A stretch of DNA of 60,000 nucleotides, from positions 188,001-248,000 of the forward strand of contig JAQGDQ010002369.1 in assembly GCA_030141605.1 (NCBI GenBank), in the 5' to 3' direction. Of this stretch, positions 1 to 8,184 are shown one piece after another (within the stretch, counting starts at the first letter, position 1; each line of letters starts with the position of its first letter). Source of the stretch: Tubiluchus corallicola (Eukaryota > Priapulida > Priapulimorpha > Priapulimorphida > Tubiluchidae). The position numbers and the translations under genes are program-made. The notes beneath the pieces were generated by a model. The model saw nothing but the letters and a program-made list of their open reading frames with translations. It made no database searches and had not been told where the DNA came from.

Positions 1-162
1 GAGGGGGATATTATGGGTGAGTGGAGAGACGACGAATATCCCGTCTGCGATCAGCTGTGCTGCTGCGCAATTCACCAGATGATGACGCTCCTCTTTCACC
101 GCAGAATCGGGGTGATTGTACGGACAGGCGAGATAAGCGAGTATAGGTTGTTTTTCAGCCAT
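1..162 (-). CDS. DUF1937-like protein (partial, runs off the window)
   Basis: An open frame of 54 codons starts at an ATG at 162 and runs to the window edge without a stop, so the C-terminal part is missing. The start reads MAEKQPILAYLACPYNHPD and later VVSPLTHNIPL. The pattern YLA-PY-HPD followed by a 'VVSP-TH' strand is that of the DUF1937 / nucleoside 2-deoxyribosyltransferase-like fold, whose members are poorly characterised. Its start overlaps the end of the DUF72 gene by 8 bp, so it is probably translated by coupling as the third gene of the operon starting at 2189. Family assignment is by pattern only. Confidence 0.6.
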   Translation of the reverse strand, partial: MAEKQPILAYLACPYNHPDSAVKEERHHLVNCAAAQLIADGIFVVSPLTHNIPL

Positions 163-907
163 GCGAAACACTTTGCTGGATGTTTAACATTTTTTGAAGA
201 CGTATTGCATCTTTTGGGGCATATCCAGCTTCATCGTTGTCGAAATAGCAGTAGATGTCCTTTCCTTTGCTGGACCATTCACGGAAACGTTTTGTCCATG
301 TGGAAAGTTGACTGTGGCTGTACTGACCTCGATAGGCCCTTTTGGGACCATGCAGTCGGATATAGACAAAACTTGCCGTAACAATTTTGGGAGACCGATA
401 TCGATCGAAATCATAGATACAGAAAGCGGCCCGGTGTTTTTTTAACAGAGAGTAGACTTCTTCTTCGTGCCAGCTTGGATCGCGGAATTCAAAAGCATAT
501 TTTTTACGTGGAGGAAGGGCTTTGAGAAAGGATTCGAGCCTTTCCGGATTGATCTTCCAGTTTGGGGGAAGCTGAAAAAGGATCGGGCCCATTTTTTTTT
601 CGAGCGCTTGCGCGCGTGTGAAAAATTTCTGTAAGGGTGCTTTCGGGTCTTTGAGTTTTTTGACATGAGTGATGTACCGGCTGGCCTTCACTGAAAAGAG
701 GAATCGGGAAGGAGACGAGTTTTTCCATTCAGAAAAGACTTTTTTCTCAGGAAGCTGATAGAAAGAGTTGTTGATCTCTACTGTTTGAAAGTATTTCACA
801 TAGTGGGAAAAGAAACGGGTTGGGTTCATGTCTTTTGGATAAAACGGCCCCTTCCAGTGATTGTAGTGCCAGCCCGAAGTACCTATGCGTATTTTTCCCT
901 TACTCAT
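155..907 (-). CDS. DUF72 family protein
   Basis: The 250-residue product begins with RIGTSGWHYNHWKGPFYP, the diagnostic N-terminal motif of DUF72, a TIM-barrel-like family of unknown biochemical role (YecE in E. coli). Further family hallmarks are a FSVKASRYITH strand and the aromatic FEFRDPSWH segment near the middle. Length is normal for the family. The start codon overlaps the end of the upstream MFS gene by 8 bp, and its own end overlaps the next gene by 8 bp, so the three genes form a translationally coupled minus-strand operon. What DUF72 proteins do is not known, and the sugar-porter neighbour is only a weak hint. Confidence 0.85.
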   Translation of the reverse strand: MSKGKIRIGTSGWHYNHWKGPFYPKDMNPTRFFSHYVKYFQTVEINNSFYQLPEKKVFSEWKNSSPSRFLFSVKASRYITHVKKLKDPKAPLQKFFTRAQALEKKMGPILFQLPPNWKINPERLESFLKALPPRKKYAFEFRDPSWHEEEVYSLLKKHRAAFCIYDFDRYRSPKIVTASFVYIRLHGPKRAYRGQYSHSQLSTWTKRFREWSSKGKDIYCYFDNDEAGYAPKDAIRLQKMLNIQQSVSHG

Positions 908-2189
908 GGTGGTGAAAGTGTTTGGGAAGCCTGCATTTTGCGGTCGCTCCCTTTAGAGCGTAAAAGAGAATGTAGGCGTAGCAGAGAAGGGGTATGATGA
1001 ATGCGTAATGAATACCAATGTGATCCGCTGCAAAACCTTGAATGATAGGGATGATTGCTCCGCCGACAATCGCTGTACAGAGGAGCCCAGATCCATCAGG
1101 TGTAAATTTATCCAGGCCTGCGATCCCTAGAGTGAAGATCGTCGGGAACATAATCGAATTGAACAGTCCGATGGAGAGAATCGTATATCCTGCAAAGTGA
1201 CCGCTGCTAACCAGTACGACTATTACGAGAATGATGGCAAAAATTGCATTGAACGCCAGAGCTTTTCTCGCTCGAACTTTCAAGAGGACAGCAAATCCAA
1301 TAAATCTCCCAATCATGGCGCCGCCCCAGTAGTAGGAGACATAGTGCCCCGCATCTAGGGTGGAAATGTTTAGTATATTGGGTTGTTCGAGAAAGTTAAC
1401 AAGAAAACTTCCTATCGAAACCTCCGCGCCTACATAGCAAAAGATAGCGAGAGCTCCCCAGATCAGGTGGGGAAATTGCCAAAGTTTGCTGAATTTGTGA
1501 TCGATTTCTACTGGAACGTCATGAAGTTCTTCGATAGCGGCAAGCCGCGATAAATCCTTTTGAAATTCGTCATATTGAATATCTTTGATCTTTGGAAGCC
1601 TGAAAAGGGCAATGACTATGGCAATGATGAGGAGCAGGATGGCTAGAGCGGAATATAGAATGTCAATACCTCGAACGGCTTGTGCCTCACTCGTGAAAGC
1701 AGCAAGGATTAAAACCGATCCGATCTGCGGGCCAATCGTCGTTCCCAGAGAATTAAATGCCTGTGCGAGATTCAGTCGGCTCGATGCTGTACTCTGTTTT
1801 CCAAGCAGGGCGACGTAAGGATTTGCAGCGACCTGAAGAAGGACGATGCCCGCTGCGAGTATGAAGAGCCCTAAAAGAAAAAGAGGGTAGGAAGGCAGAG
1901 AAGCTGCAGGAAGAAACATCCAGCAGCCGACAGATGCAATGATTAGAGCGACGATGATCCCTTTTTTGTATCCGAAATAATCGATAATCCTTCCTGAGGG
2001 AAGAGAGATGATCCCATAGGCAAGAAAGAAGCAGAATTGAATGAGCATCGCTTCGACGTAATTCAGTTTGAACAGCGATTTGAGGTGAGGAACCAGGATA
2101 TCATTGAGTACAGTGATCAAGCCCCACATGAAAAACAGGGAAATGATTACTGTGAGCGCAAGAATGTACTTTTTTTGTTTTTCGGCCAT
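900..2189 (-). CDS. FucP-like sugar:H+ symporter (MFS)
   Basis: The 429-residue polytopic membrane protein has about twelve hydrophobic segments, in two six-helix halves separated by a charged loop near residues 195-240. The segment FFMWGLITVLNDILVPHLK near the N-terminus and VAANPYVALLG near residue 120 are typical of the fucose/glucose/galactose porter (FHS) branch of the major facilitator superfamily, inner-membrane proteins that import sugars with protons. The substrate cannot be told from the sequence. It is the first gene of an overlapping operon with the DUF72 and DUF1937-like genes. The start is the first ATG, and the upstream 125 bp separate it from a divergent glycosyltransferase-like gene. 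Confidence 0.85.
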   Translation of the reverse strand: MAEKQKKYILALTVIISLFFMWGLITVLNDILVPHLKSLFKLNYVEAMLIQFCFFLAYGIISLPSGRIIDYFGYKKGIIVALIIASVGCWMFLPAASLPSYPLFLLGLFILAAGIVLLQVAANPYVALLGKQSTASSRLNLAQAFNSLGTTIGPQIGSVLILAAFTSEAQAVRGIDILYSALAILLLIIAIVIALFRLPKIKDIQYDEFQKDLSRLAAIEELHDVPVEIDHKFSKLWQFPHLIWGALAIFCYVGAEVSIGSFLVNFLEQPNILNISTLDAGHYVSYYWGGAMIGRFIGFAVLLKVRARKALAFNAIFAIILVIVVLVSSGHFAGYTILSIGLFNSIMFPTIFTLGIAGLDKFTPDGSGLLCTAIVGGAIIPIIQGFAADHIGIHYAFIIPLLCYAYILFYALKGATAKCRLPKHFHHHE

Positions 2190-2315
2190 TAAAGTTCACA
2201 TTATTCAAAGTAGGAAAAACTGTCGATGAGTTTGTAGAACCCGTCCAAGTATGAAAATTCTCATGCCTGGCTTTGACTTCTTGTGTATAAATCTACTGTT
2301 TACGAATATCAGGCT

Positions 2316-3137
2316 ATGAACAACCAAAGAGAAGAAAAGCCGATCGAGGCGATGCGTCAGGAGTTCTCTCCTACTCCACTTTTCTCAATCATTATTCTCA
2401 TTCGGGACTTTGACCATCTAGTCCCTTTGACGGTCGATAGTGTTCTTGCTCAGACTTTTGATTCTTATGAGATCATCATAATGGAGCATGAATGTTCGGT
2501 TCATATCCTGGAAATGTTGGAAGAATACTCAGAGAAGATCACGCATATGGAGAGTGCTAAAGATGGAAGCAATTCATTCATGATGAATCAAAGCCTTATC
2601 CTTGCGAAGGGAAAATATATTCAGTTCTTACAGTCCGGGGACAGGTTTCTTTCCAGGCATGCTCTTTCTCATATGGCGGGAATCATCCAGGAAAAAGAAC
2701 CTGATTTTCTCTATGCCGGTTATTTGCAAAGAGAGGAAGGCAATCCTCCTATAGCGATTACCCTTCCCATGTCCCTTTCTCTTCTGAGAAAAGGAGAGCT
2801 GTCAACAAGGATGCAGTCCTGTTGGTTTTTACGTGATGCTCTAAAAAAATTGGAAGGGTTTGATCAACGATATGAAGACCGGCCCGGTTTGGATATTCTT
2901 TGCAGACTTGTGAAAATGAAGGGAATCAAAATTGAAGCTACAAAACATATACTGACAGACTATGAATATCGGAAAAGGCCGGCAAAAGCCATTCTTCATT
3001 ATGCCCTTGAGACCTATTTGGTCATCCATCGCAATTTTGGATTCGTCAGGGGAATCGTATGGTGGTTTATCCAGGATCACTTTCGTATGGTCCGGTCTGT
3101 CTTTAGAAGTATAAAGCAAGCTTTCTGGAAGGCTTAA
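2316..3137 (+). CDS. Family 2 glycosyltransferase-like protein
   Basis: The 273-residue product has a GT-A fold N-terminus (LFSIIILIRDFDHLVPLTVD, then SVLAQTFDSYEIIIM), as in family 2 glycosyltransferases that move sugars from nucleotide donors. The metal-binding DxD position appears as LQSGDRFL, so the usual acidic pair is not intact. The C-terminus is basic and aromatic (YALETYLVIHRNFGFVRGIV) and may sit on the membrane. A frame-extending GTG exists at 2283, but a TATAAA box at 2286-2291 lies on top of it, so I prefer the ATG at 2316. It ends 15 bp from the convergent DoxX gene. The acceptor is unknown and the altered DxD leaves catalytic activity uncertain. Confidence 0.65.
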   Translation: MNNQREEKPIEAMRQEFSPTPLFSIIILIRDFDHLVPLTVDSVLAQTFDSYEIIIMEHECSVHILEMLEEYSEKITHMESAKDGSNSFMMNQSLILAKGKYIQFLQSGDRFLSRHALSHMAGIIQEKEPDFLYAGYLQREEGNPPIAITLPMSLSLLRKGELSTRMQSCWFLRDALKKLEGFDQRYEDRPGLDILCRLVKMKGIKIEATKHILTDYEYRKRPAKAILHYALETYLVIHRNFGFVRGIVWWFIQDHFRMVRSVFRSIKQAFWKA

Positions 3138-3152
3138 GCGCGAGATAGGCTT

Positions 3153-3650
3153 TTAGAATCTCGAAAGAAGTCTTTTCTTGATCAAAGCATCGAATGCAAT
3201 TCTTCCGGGTCCATAGACGAGAACAATCAAACAGGTGATTAAATAGGGAAAGGGTTCTTCCTGGACCAGAACGGAAGGCATATAAATGAATTTGAATCCT
3301 TCGAAAGCTTCTTTGTGGGCCGTGCTTAGGGCTGTGATCATAATGATGGAGAGAGGAATAGCAAAAAGACGGGATGCAAGACCGATGATCAGCAGGATTC
3401 CTCCAATGAATTCAAACCCACCGACGATATACGTATTTGCTGTTGAGAATGGAAGTCCCAAGGATTGGAAAAAGGCTGCCGTCCTCTCGGGGTGCAATAG
3501 TTTTCCCCACCCTGCAAGAAGAAATTGATATCCCCATACGATTCTCATAATGAAGACAAAAACACTCTGCAGGTTGCTAAAGAGGTTTACGATCCATTCG
3601 TAGATTTTTCCACATGCATTTAAAAAAGAATTTTCAAACCACGTGCCCAT
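3153..3650 (-). CDS. DoxX family membrane protein
   Basis: The 165-residue product has four hydrophobic segments. The pattern RIVWGYQFLLAGWGKLLHP, followed by a GGFEFIGGILLIIGLASRL helix, is the DoxX / SURF4-like pattern. These small inner-membrane proteins are linked in some bacteria to quinone-dependent or oxidative-stress functions, but the role here is unknown. A GGAGAG sequence lies four bases before the ATG at 3650. It converges on the glycosyltransferase-like gene. The long AT-rich region upstream (3651-4217) probably carries its promoter. Confidence 0.8.
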   Translation of the reverse strand: MGTWFENSFLNACGKIYEWIVNLFSNLQSVFVFIMRIVWGYQFLLAGWGKLLHPERTAAFFQSLGLPFSTANTYIVGGFEFIGGILLIIGLASRLFAIPLSIIMITALSTAHKEAFEGFKFIYMPSVLVQEEPFPYLITCLIVLVYGPGRIAFDALIKKRLLSRF

Positions 3651-3827
3651 CAGACTCTCCGTATTTATTTTTTCAAAATGGAAGCAAATGAATTAATTGA
3701 CAAGAAGATTCTTTATTAATTAACAATTTCTCGGTTTAATATCATTATGAATTTGTTTGTTTATTGTTTTATAATCAAACTAAGTTAATAATATTAAGGT
3801 AGATTTGAAATTGAAAGGCACATTATT

Positions 3828-4052
3828 ATGTTTCCGGTATTTGTAAAGCCTAGAATTGAAAAAGTAGGAGGGCGTTCTCCTGTCCTGCTTTATTTCGATG
3901 TGCAAAGAGTCAAACGCCTTTCAATAAAATTCTTTAGTCAGGACTCTCAATTTGACGGGAGTCTCTCTAGTAGATCGATTTCCCGCACTTCCCCCTCCCC
4001 AAAGGAAATTTTAGTATCTCTTCTTAGGGAGCGCGTCCAAATGATGAATTGA
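3828..4052 (+). CDS. Possible small protein of unknown function
   Basis: A 74-codon frame lies alone in an intergenic region and is not a shadow of any larger gene. An AAAGG sequence sits nine bases before the ATG, and an AT-rich promoter-like stretch precedes it. The product starts MFPVFVKPRIEKVGGRSP and is rich in serine and arginine, with no recognised domain. It may be a genuine lineage-specific small protein or chance. Confidence 0.3.
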   Translation: MFPVFVKPRIEKVGGRSPVLLYFDVQRVKRLSIKFFSQDSQFDGSLSSRSISRTSPSPKEILVSLLRERVQMMN

Positions 4053-4197
4053 GGCTTTTTGTCCCATTTTTCTCACATTTCAAGAATGCCTCTTGTCCTA
4101 CATTCTCAAGTATGTCCCTCGAGGCGTTCTCAAAATGGGAAAAAATGATACAAAAATCTTCGAATTCCTCTTTTTGATACACTCCCTAGCCCGATCT

Positions 4198-4206
4198 TGC
4201 TATACT
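4198..4206 (+). promoter_or_regulatory. Extended -10 promoter of rlmN
   Basis: TGCTATACT is a good extended -10 element (TGn followed by TATACT). Transcription would start near 4212-4214, only a few bases before the ATG of rlmN at 4218. This predicts a leaderless or near-leaderless message, which fits the absence of a Shine-Dalgarno sequence there. Confidence 0.45.
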
Positions 4207-4217
4207 TCTTCACCTGT

Positions 4218-5285
4218 ATGAAGAAAATAGATTTTTACAGCTTTTCCCTGAAATCTCTTCAGGAGTGGATCTCTGAAAGAGGGGAGCTCTCTTTCAGAGC
4301 AAAACAGATTTTTGACTGGGTCTATCAGAAGAATATTTTATCTTTTGAAGAGATGACCAATCTCAGCCATCCGTTGCGAGCTGCTCTTTCTGAGGTCTTT
4401 TCCTTTGACGGGATTCGCCTTCAAAAAGTTCAGGACTCTGAAGACAGAGAGACTCAAAAATTTCTTTGGCTCTTGTCTGACGGTAGTCTTGTTGAATCTG
4501 TCTTGATCTTATCGGGAGATCGAAGGACTGTTTGCGTCTCTTCTCAAGTCGGGTGCAGAGCCCGTTGTGCATTTTGCGCATCCGGCAAAGAAGGGTGGAT
4601 AAGAAATTTATCTTCCAGTGAGATCTTTCAACAGGTTCTTCAGGTCGATCGAATCTTGAAAGAGAAAGGAGAAAAGGTCAGCCATATTGTCTTTATGGGA
4701 ATGGGCGAGCCTTTGGAAAACTATGATGCCGTTATCTCCTGTATAGAAAAATTCACCCATCCTGAAATGCTCGGCCTTTCCTCCCGAAGAATCACCATCT
4801 CTACTGTAGGTGTTGTTGAGGGGATGAAGAGATTGGCTGCAAGCGAATTGAAAGTCAATTTGGTCCTTTCTCTCCATGCACCGAACCAGCATATAAGGAA
4901 GAAGATCATTCCCTATGCTAGAAAATATCCTCTCGAAGACATTTTGGATGCAATCGAAGCTTATACCAGAAAAACCAAGAGAGATCCTACCTTTGAATAC
5001 ATCCTTATTTCTAAAATCAATGATGCTCCGGAACATGCCGAAGAACTGGCCAGATTATTAAAAGGAAAGCAGTGCACTGTGAACCTTATTCCTTATAATC
5101 CTGTTCCTGGTCTGCGTCTGAACCGGCCTGAAAGGGAAAACATCGAAGATTTCCGTAAGGTTTTGCTGTCACGGCGCATTCCTACCACTTGGCGTTACAC
5201 AAAAGGCAAAGATATTGCCGCTGCATGCGGACAACTCGCCCTCCAAAAGACAGAGTCAGAGAATAAATTAGCAGTCTTAAGCTGA
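4218..5285 (+). CDS. rlmN: Dual-specificity 23S rRNA/tRNA methyltransferase RlmN
   Basis: This radical-SAM enzyme methylates C2 of A2503 in 23S rRNA and of A37 in some tRNAs. The 355-residue product carries the iron-sulfur motif C-x3-C-x2-C as GCRARCAFCASG at about residues 113-120, the IVFMGMGEPLENYD SAM-binding segment, and a C-terminal AAACGQL whose cysteine (about residue 336) forms the methyl-carrying intermediate. The length is normal. A TTG at 4197 would extend the frame, but it lies directly before the predicted -10 element, so I chose the ATG at 4218. The gene is transcribed alone and is followed by a heat-shock gene 69 bp later. Confidence 0.95.
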   Translation: MKKIDFYSFSLKSLQEWISERGELSFRAKQIFDWVYQKNILSFEEMTNLSHPLRAALSEVFSFDGIRLQKVQDSEDRETQKFLWLLSDGSLVESVLILSGDRRTVCVSSQVGCRARCAFCASGKEGWIRNLSSSEIFQQVLQVDRILKEKGEKVSHIVFMGMGEPLENYDAVISCIEKFTHPEMLGLSSRRITISTVGVVEGMKRLAASELKVNLVLSLHAPNQHIRKKIIPYARKYPLEDILDAIEAYTRKTKRDPTFEYILISKINDAPEHAEELARLLKGKQCTVNLIPYNPVPGLRLNRPERENIEDFRKVLLSRRIPTTWRYTKGKDIAAACGQLALQKTESENKLAVLS

Positions 5286-5353
5286 GAGTGCTAGACAATA
5301 TATATCCCCTTTGATATCTTTGGGTTTGTAAAGACTCATTATGGAGGTGTCTC

Positions 5354-5776
5354 ATGAAAGGAAGACAGTATTTACCATCACTTCTTAGAGATATGGAAGA
5401 TATGCAAGGCTTGATGGGAGGGTTGGACTGGGAAAACCTTCCTGGATTTTCCAAGAGCGAACCTTCCGGGCTTTCTGTGTATGAAGATGAGAAGAACGTA
5501 TATGTTGAGGCTCAGATGCCCGGAATCAAGTCTGAAGAAATCCAGGTGAAGTTCGATAAGGGAGTTCTTTGGATAAAAGGCGAGTCCTCCGACGAGAAAA
5601 AGGATGTGAAGTATCACGTGAAAGCTTCTAAAACTTTTTCTTACAGAGTTGCCATTCCTTCTCAAATTGATGAAAGCAAAGAGCCGGATGCGATTTGTAA
5701 AGATGGAATTTTAACAATCACTTTTCCCAAGAGCCAGAAAGAAGTCCCTAAGAAGATTTTAGTAAAAGCTCAATGA
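5354..5776 (+). CDS. Small heat-shock protein, Hsp20 family
   Basis: The 140-residue product contains an alpha-crystallin domain at about residues 35-140, recognised from VYEDEKNVYVEAQMPGIKSE, the GVLWIKGE strand and the closing DGILTITFPKS motif. Such proteins bind unfolding proteins in the cytoplasm without ATP. A strong GGAGGT lies six bases before the ATG. A terminator follows immediately, so the gene is probably monocistronic. The C-terminal IxI-type motif is seen as KKILVKAQ. No heat-shock operator of the CIRCE type was seen upstream. Confidence 0.9.
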   Translation: MKGRQYLPSLLRDMEDMQGLMGGLDWENLPGFSKSEPSGLSVYEDEKNVYVEAQMPGIKSEEIQVKFDKGVLWIKGESSDEKKDVKYHVKASKTFSYRVAIPSQIDESKEPDAICKDGILTITFPKSQKEVPKKILVKAQ

Positions 5777-5789
5777 GAAAATTGTACCT

Positions 5790-5815
5790 AAGGGCTCGAG
5801 TTTCGAGCCCTTTTG
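5790..5815 (+). terminator. Rho-independent terminator after the hsp20 gene
   Basis: AAGGGCTCGA at 5790-5799 pairs perfectly with TCGAGCCCTT at 5803-5812 around a three-base loop and is followed by further T residues. It lies 14 bases after the stop codon. Confidence 0.85.
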
Positions 5816-5962
5816 AGATTGGTTCTTATTTCGCTTGATTCCTTTTTCGGCATGTCATAGGCTTTTCTTCAGTAGTTTTTCTGACATGAATTTATATTTA
5901 TGAAAAATTTTATTTTAAATTTTAGTTCAGAGAAAACACAGAAATAAACAAAGGGGAAACTG

Positions 5963-6556
5963 GTGAGTATAGCGCATTATTTCACCTTTTTAAGGATATT
6001 GATTACTCCTATTTTTCCTATTCTCTATCTGAAGTACAATGCTTTGGGAATAGGAGCGATATGGGTGCCTTATATTTTACTTTTTCTCCTCGCTATCTGT
6101 GAGTTTTCAGACTTTTTCGATGGGTTCGTTGCCCGTAAGAAAAGACAGGTGACCGACCTGGGGAAAGTGCTGGATCCTATGGCAGACAGCTTGTTGATGA
6201 TTTCGATTTTCTTTACCTTCACTCGAGGGGCGGTGAGGCTTCCTGTCCTTTTGGTTCTGATCTTTCTGTATAGAGATTTCTTTGTCAGTACTTTGAGGAC
6301 GATTTGCGCTCTGAAAGGAGTGGCTCTCGCAGCCCGTATCAGCGGGAAAATCAAATCCGTTCTCCAGGCCTCAGTTGCTTTCATCATTCTCGTATCGATG
6401 ATTCCTTACACTCTTGGATATATTTCTGTGGGAACGCTTCGTGCTATAAGCGTCAGTGCTGTCTCTATTGCCGCAGCTTATACCGTGGTCTCTTTAATCG
6501 ATTATTTCTACGCTAATCGCCTCTTCATCAAAAAAGCTCTCGGAAAGTCTTCTTAA
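5963..6556 (+). CDS. pgsA: CDP-diacylglycerol--glycerol-3-phosphate 3-phosphatidyltransferase
   Basis: PgsA makes phosphatidylglycerol phosphate, the precursor of the acidic membrane lipid phosphatidylglycerol. The 197-residue membrane protein shows the CDP-alcohol phosphotransferase signature as DFFDGFVARKKRQV followed by GKVLDPMAD, with all the acidic residues of the D-x2-D-G-x2-A-R-x8-G-x3-D-x3-D motif. Five or six hydrophobic helices follow the usual plan. The GTG start at 5963 is supported by an AGGGG seven bases upstream. The pgsA-glgA neighbourhood is conserved in chlamydiae; here the two genes converge and overlap by 4 bp at their ends. Confidence 0.92.
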   Translation: MSIAHYFTFLRILITPIFPILYLKYNALGIGAIWVPYILLFLLAICEFSDFFDGFVARKKRQVTDLGKVLDPMADSLLMISIFFTFTRGAVRLPVLLVLIFLYRDFFVSTLRTICALKGVALAARISGKIKSVLQASVAFIILVSMIPYTLGYISVGTLRAISVSAVSIAAAYTVVSLIDYFYANRLFIKKALGKSS

Positions 6557-7959
6557 GGAGTGCTATTAAGGCGTTCGTAGAGCTTGAGATATTGCTCGGC
6601 TGATTTTTTCCAGCTGAAATCCATTCTCATTCCATTTTGGACAAGGCTGGTAATTTTATCCGGATGTTTTTGATAATCTTCCAAAGAACGGCTAAGCACT
6701 TCGTCCATGGCCTTTCTCTTATAAGGTGCGAATACATATCCGTTTCTCTTGTCCTCGGGGATAGGATCGTCGGTGTCAAGAACTGTGTCGGCCAGGCCGC
6801 CTGTTTTCCGTACGACGGGAATCGACCCGTATTTCAAAGCGATTAGTTGGGTCAGTCCGCAAGGTTCGAAGCGGGAGGGAACTAGAAGAAAATCGGCAGA
6901 GGAGTATATTTTTCTCGAAAGGGATTCGTCATATTCAAAATGAAAATAGATCTGTGACTGTGCCTTGATTTTATTGTAAAACCTCTCGAAGTGTTTTTGC
7001 GTTTTTTCGTCTGGAGATGAGCCTAAAAGAATAAATTGTGCTTTCTGTTTTAGTAAGAATCGAGCCGCCTCGAGAATAAGCTCCAATCCCTTTTGAGGAA
7101 CAAGTCTTCCGATAAATGCAAAAAGGGGGACATCTTTTTCTGCTATCCCCAACTCCTTTTGAAGAGCTCTTTTGTTTTCTTTGCGCGTTATAATGACCTG
7201 TTCGATCGAGTCATTGGAGGAAAAATTCTGAACTAGGGCTGAATCAGTTTCCGGGTTCCAAAGATCTTCATCGATTCCGTTGAGAATTCCGTATAGTTTT
7301 TTCTTATATTTGTTGATCGTTTTTTGAAGACCATAGGCTTCTTTCGGGGTCAGGATTTCATGGGCATATGTCGGTGAGACCGTTGTAATAGCATCGGCAA
7401 ATGTGATTCCTGCTTTGAGAAGGTTAATGCTTTTTCCAAATAAAGGATTGTCGTCCTGCATTTTGTCGGAAGCAAGAAAAGCTTTTCCATCCATCCCGAT
7501 GGCGTTAAGGTCACGGACGCCGCATTTTCCCTGGTATTGCATGTTGTGGATGGTGAGAAGCGTTTTCCCTTTGTGGAGGGCTGCGCAGATTGAAGTGTGC
7601 CAATCATGCAGATGAAGGAGATCTAAAGAATTATTTTGTTCCTGTAGGATTTTCAGGGTCTTTTTGGAAAAGGCGAGAAATCGGGGGATGTCGTCCTTAT
7701 ATCCGTAAATATGTTTCCGATCAAAATGCTTGGGAGAGTCGACAAGATAGATTTTGCACCCTTCGACGCTAGTCGAAAAAAGATTTGCTCCTTCTTTTTT
7801 TATCTTGGCTCGTTTTTCAATCCAGCGGTAGAAGGGGAGAAAAACCTCTACCTCATGTCCTTTCTTCTGAATTTCTCTGGAGAGCCCGGTAACAACCTGT
7901 CCAAGGCCGCCGACGGTTGCTATGGGAGCAAATTCTGCTGCTATGTGTATAATTTTCAT
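6553..7959 (-). CDS. glgA: Glycogen synthase GlgA
   Basis: GlgA (GT5) transfers glucose from a nucleotide sugar to growing glycogen chains. The 468-residue product shows the N-terminal GT5 opening (KIIHIAAEFAPI), the LHLHDWHTS motif, NGIDEDLWNPETD, and the C-terminal donor-site segment PSRFEPCGLTQLIALKYGS followed by KTGGLADTV. Oddly, the first K-x-G-G-L loop reads ATVGGLGQV: residue 15 is Thr where the well-studied E. coli enzyme and, as far as I recall, Chlamydia have the donor-contacting Lys. MalQ elsewhere in the window belongs to the same pathway. Identification as a glycogen synthase is firm; full activity is less certain. Confidence 0.9.
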   Translation of the reverse strand: MKIIHIAAEFAPIATVGGLGQVVTGLSREIQKKGHEVEVFLPFYRWIEKRAKIKKEGANLFSTSVEGCKIYLVDSPKHFDRKHIYGYKDDIPRFLAFSKKTLKILQEQNNSLDLLHLHDWHTSICAALHKGKTLLTIHNMQYQGKCGVRDLNAIGMDGKAFLASDKMQDDNPLFGKSINLLKAGITFADAITTVSPTYAHEILTPKEAYGLQKTINKYKKKLYGILNGIDEDLWNPETDSALVQNFSSNDSIEQVIITRKENKRALQKELGIAEKDVPLFAFIGRLVPQKGLELILEAARFLLKQKAQFILLGSSPDEKTQKHFERFYNKIKAQSQIYFHFEYDESLSRKIYSSADFLLVPSRFEPCGLTQLIALKYGSIPVVRKTGGLADTVLDTDDPIPEDKRNGYVFAPYKRKAMDEVLSRSLEDYQKHPDKITSLVQNGMRMDFSWKKSAEQYLKLYERLNSTP

Positions 7960-8021
7960 CTCTTTTACTTACTTTATGAAAAAACTTTTTTTTACGCTCA
8001 TTGAATAGTGAAATAGATTCC

Positions 8022-8051
8022 TTGAAAATAATTCAATTTCTCCGCTACACT
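8022..8051 (+). promoter_or_regulatory. Candidate sigma-70-type promoter of tRNA-Gln
   Basis: TTGAAA at 8022-8027 and TACACT at 8046-8051 are separated by 18 bases, a near-consensus arrangement about 33 bases before the mature tRNA end. The same transcript could continue into prs, which starts 29 bases after the tRNA. Confidence 0.5.
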
Positions 8052-8083
8052 GACCCCTTAGATTTTTTTCCAATTGAATTGGA

Positions 8084-8155
8084 TGGGGTGTAGCCAAGTG
8101 GTAAGGCAGCTGGTTTTGGTCCAGCCATGCGGAGGTTCGAATCCTTCCACCCCAA
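8084..8155 (+). tRNA. tRNA-Gln (TTG anticodon)
   Basis: A complete cloverleaf is visible. The acceptor stem TGGGGTG pairs with CACCCCA at 8148-8154. The anticodon stem GCTGG/CCAGC holds loop TTTTGGT with anticodon TTG. The T arm GGAGG-TTCGAAT-CCTTC has one G-T pair. The discriminator base is A, and no CCA is encoded. Confidence 0.95.
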
Positions 8156-8184
8156 CGATATGAGGATCTACCCCAACAGGATTT

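Larger units (their letters stand above)
3651..4217. other. AT-rich intergenic region
   Basis: This is a 567-bp gap between the DoxX gene and rlmN. The first 180 bases are very AT-rich and probably hold promoters for DoxX on the minus strand. The middle holds one plausible small frame (3828-4052). Near the right end, TCCCATTTT (from about 4061) and AAAATGGGA (ending 4140) are a 9-bp inverted repeat around a loop of some 60 bases; its meaning is unclear. No tRNA or other RNA gene was recognised. Confidence 0.5.

Noticed and set aside
13-445. Plus-strand frames over the DUF1937 and DUF72 genes
   Set aside because: They lie opposite two well-supported minus-strand genes and show no domain.
4197-4217. 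TTG start of rlmN at 4197
   Set aside because: It falls directly before the predicted -10 element, so it would not be in the message; family similarity starts after the ATG at 4218.
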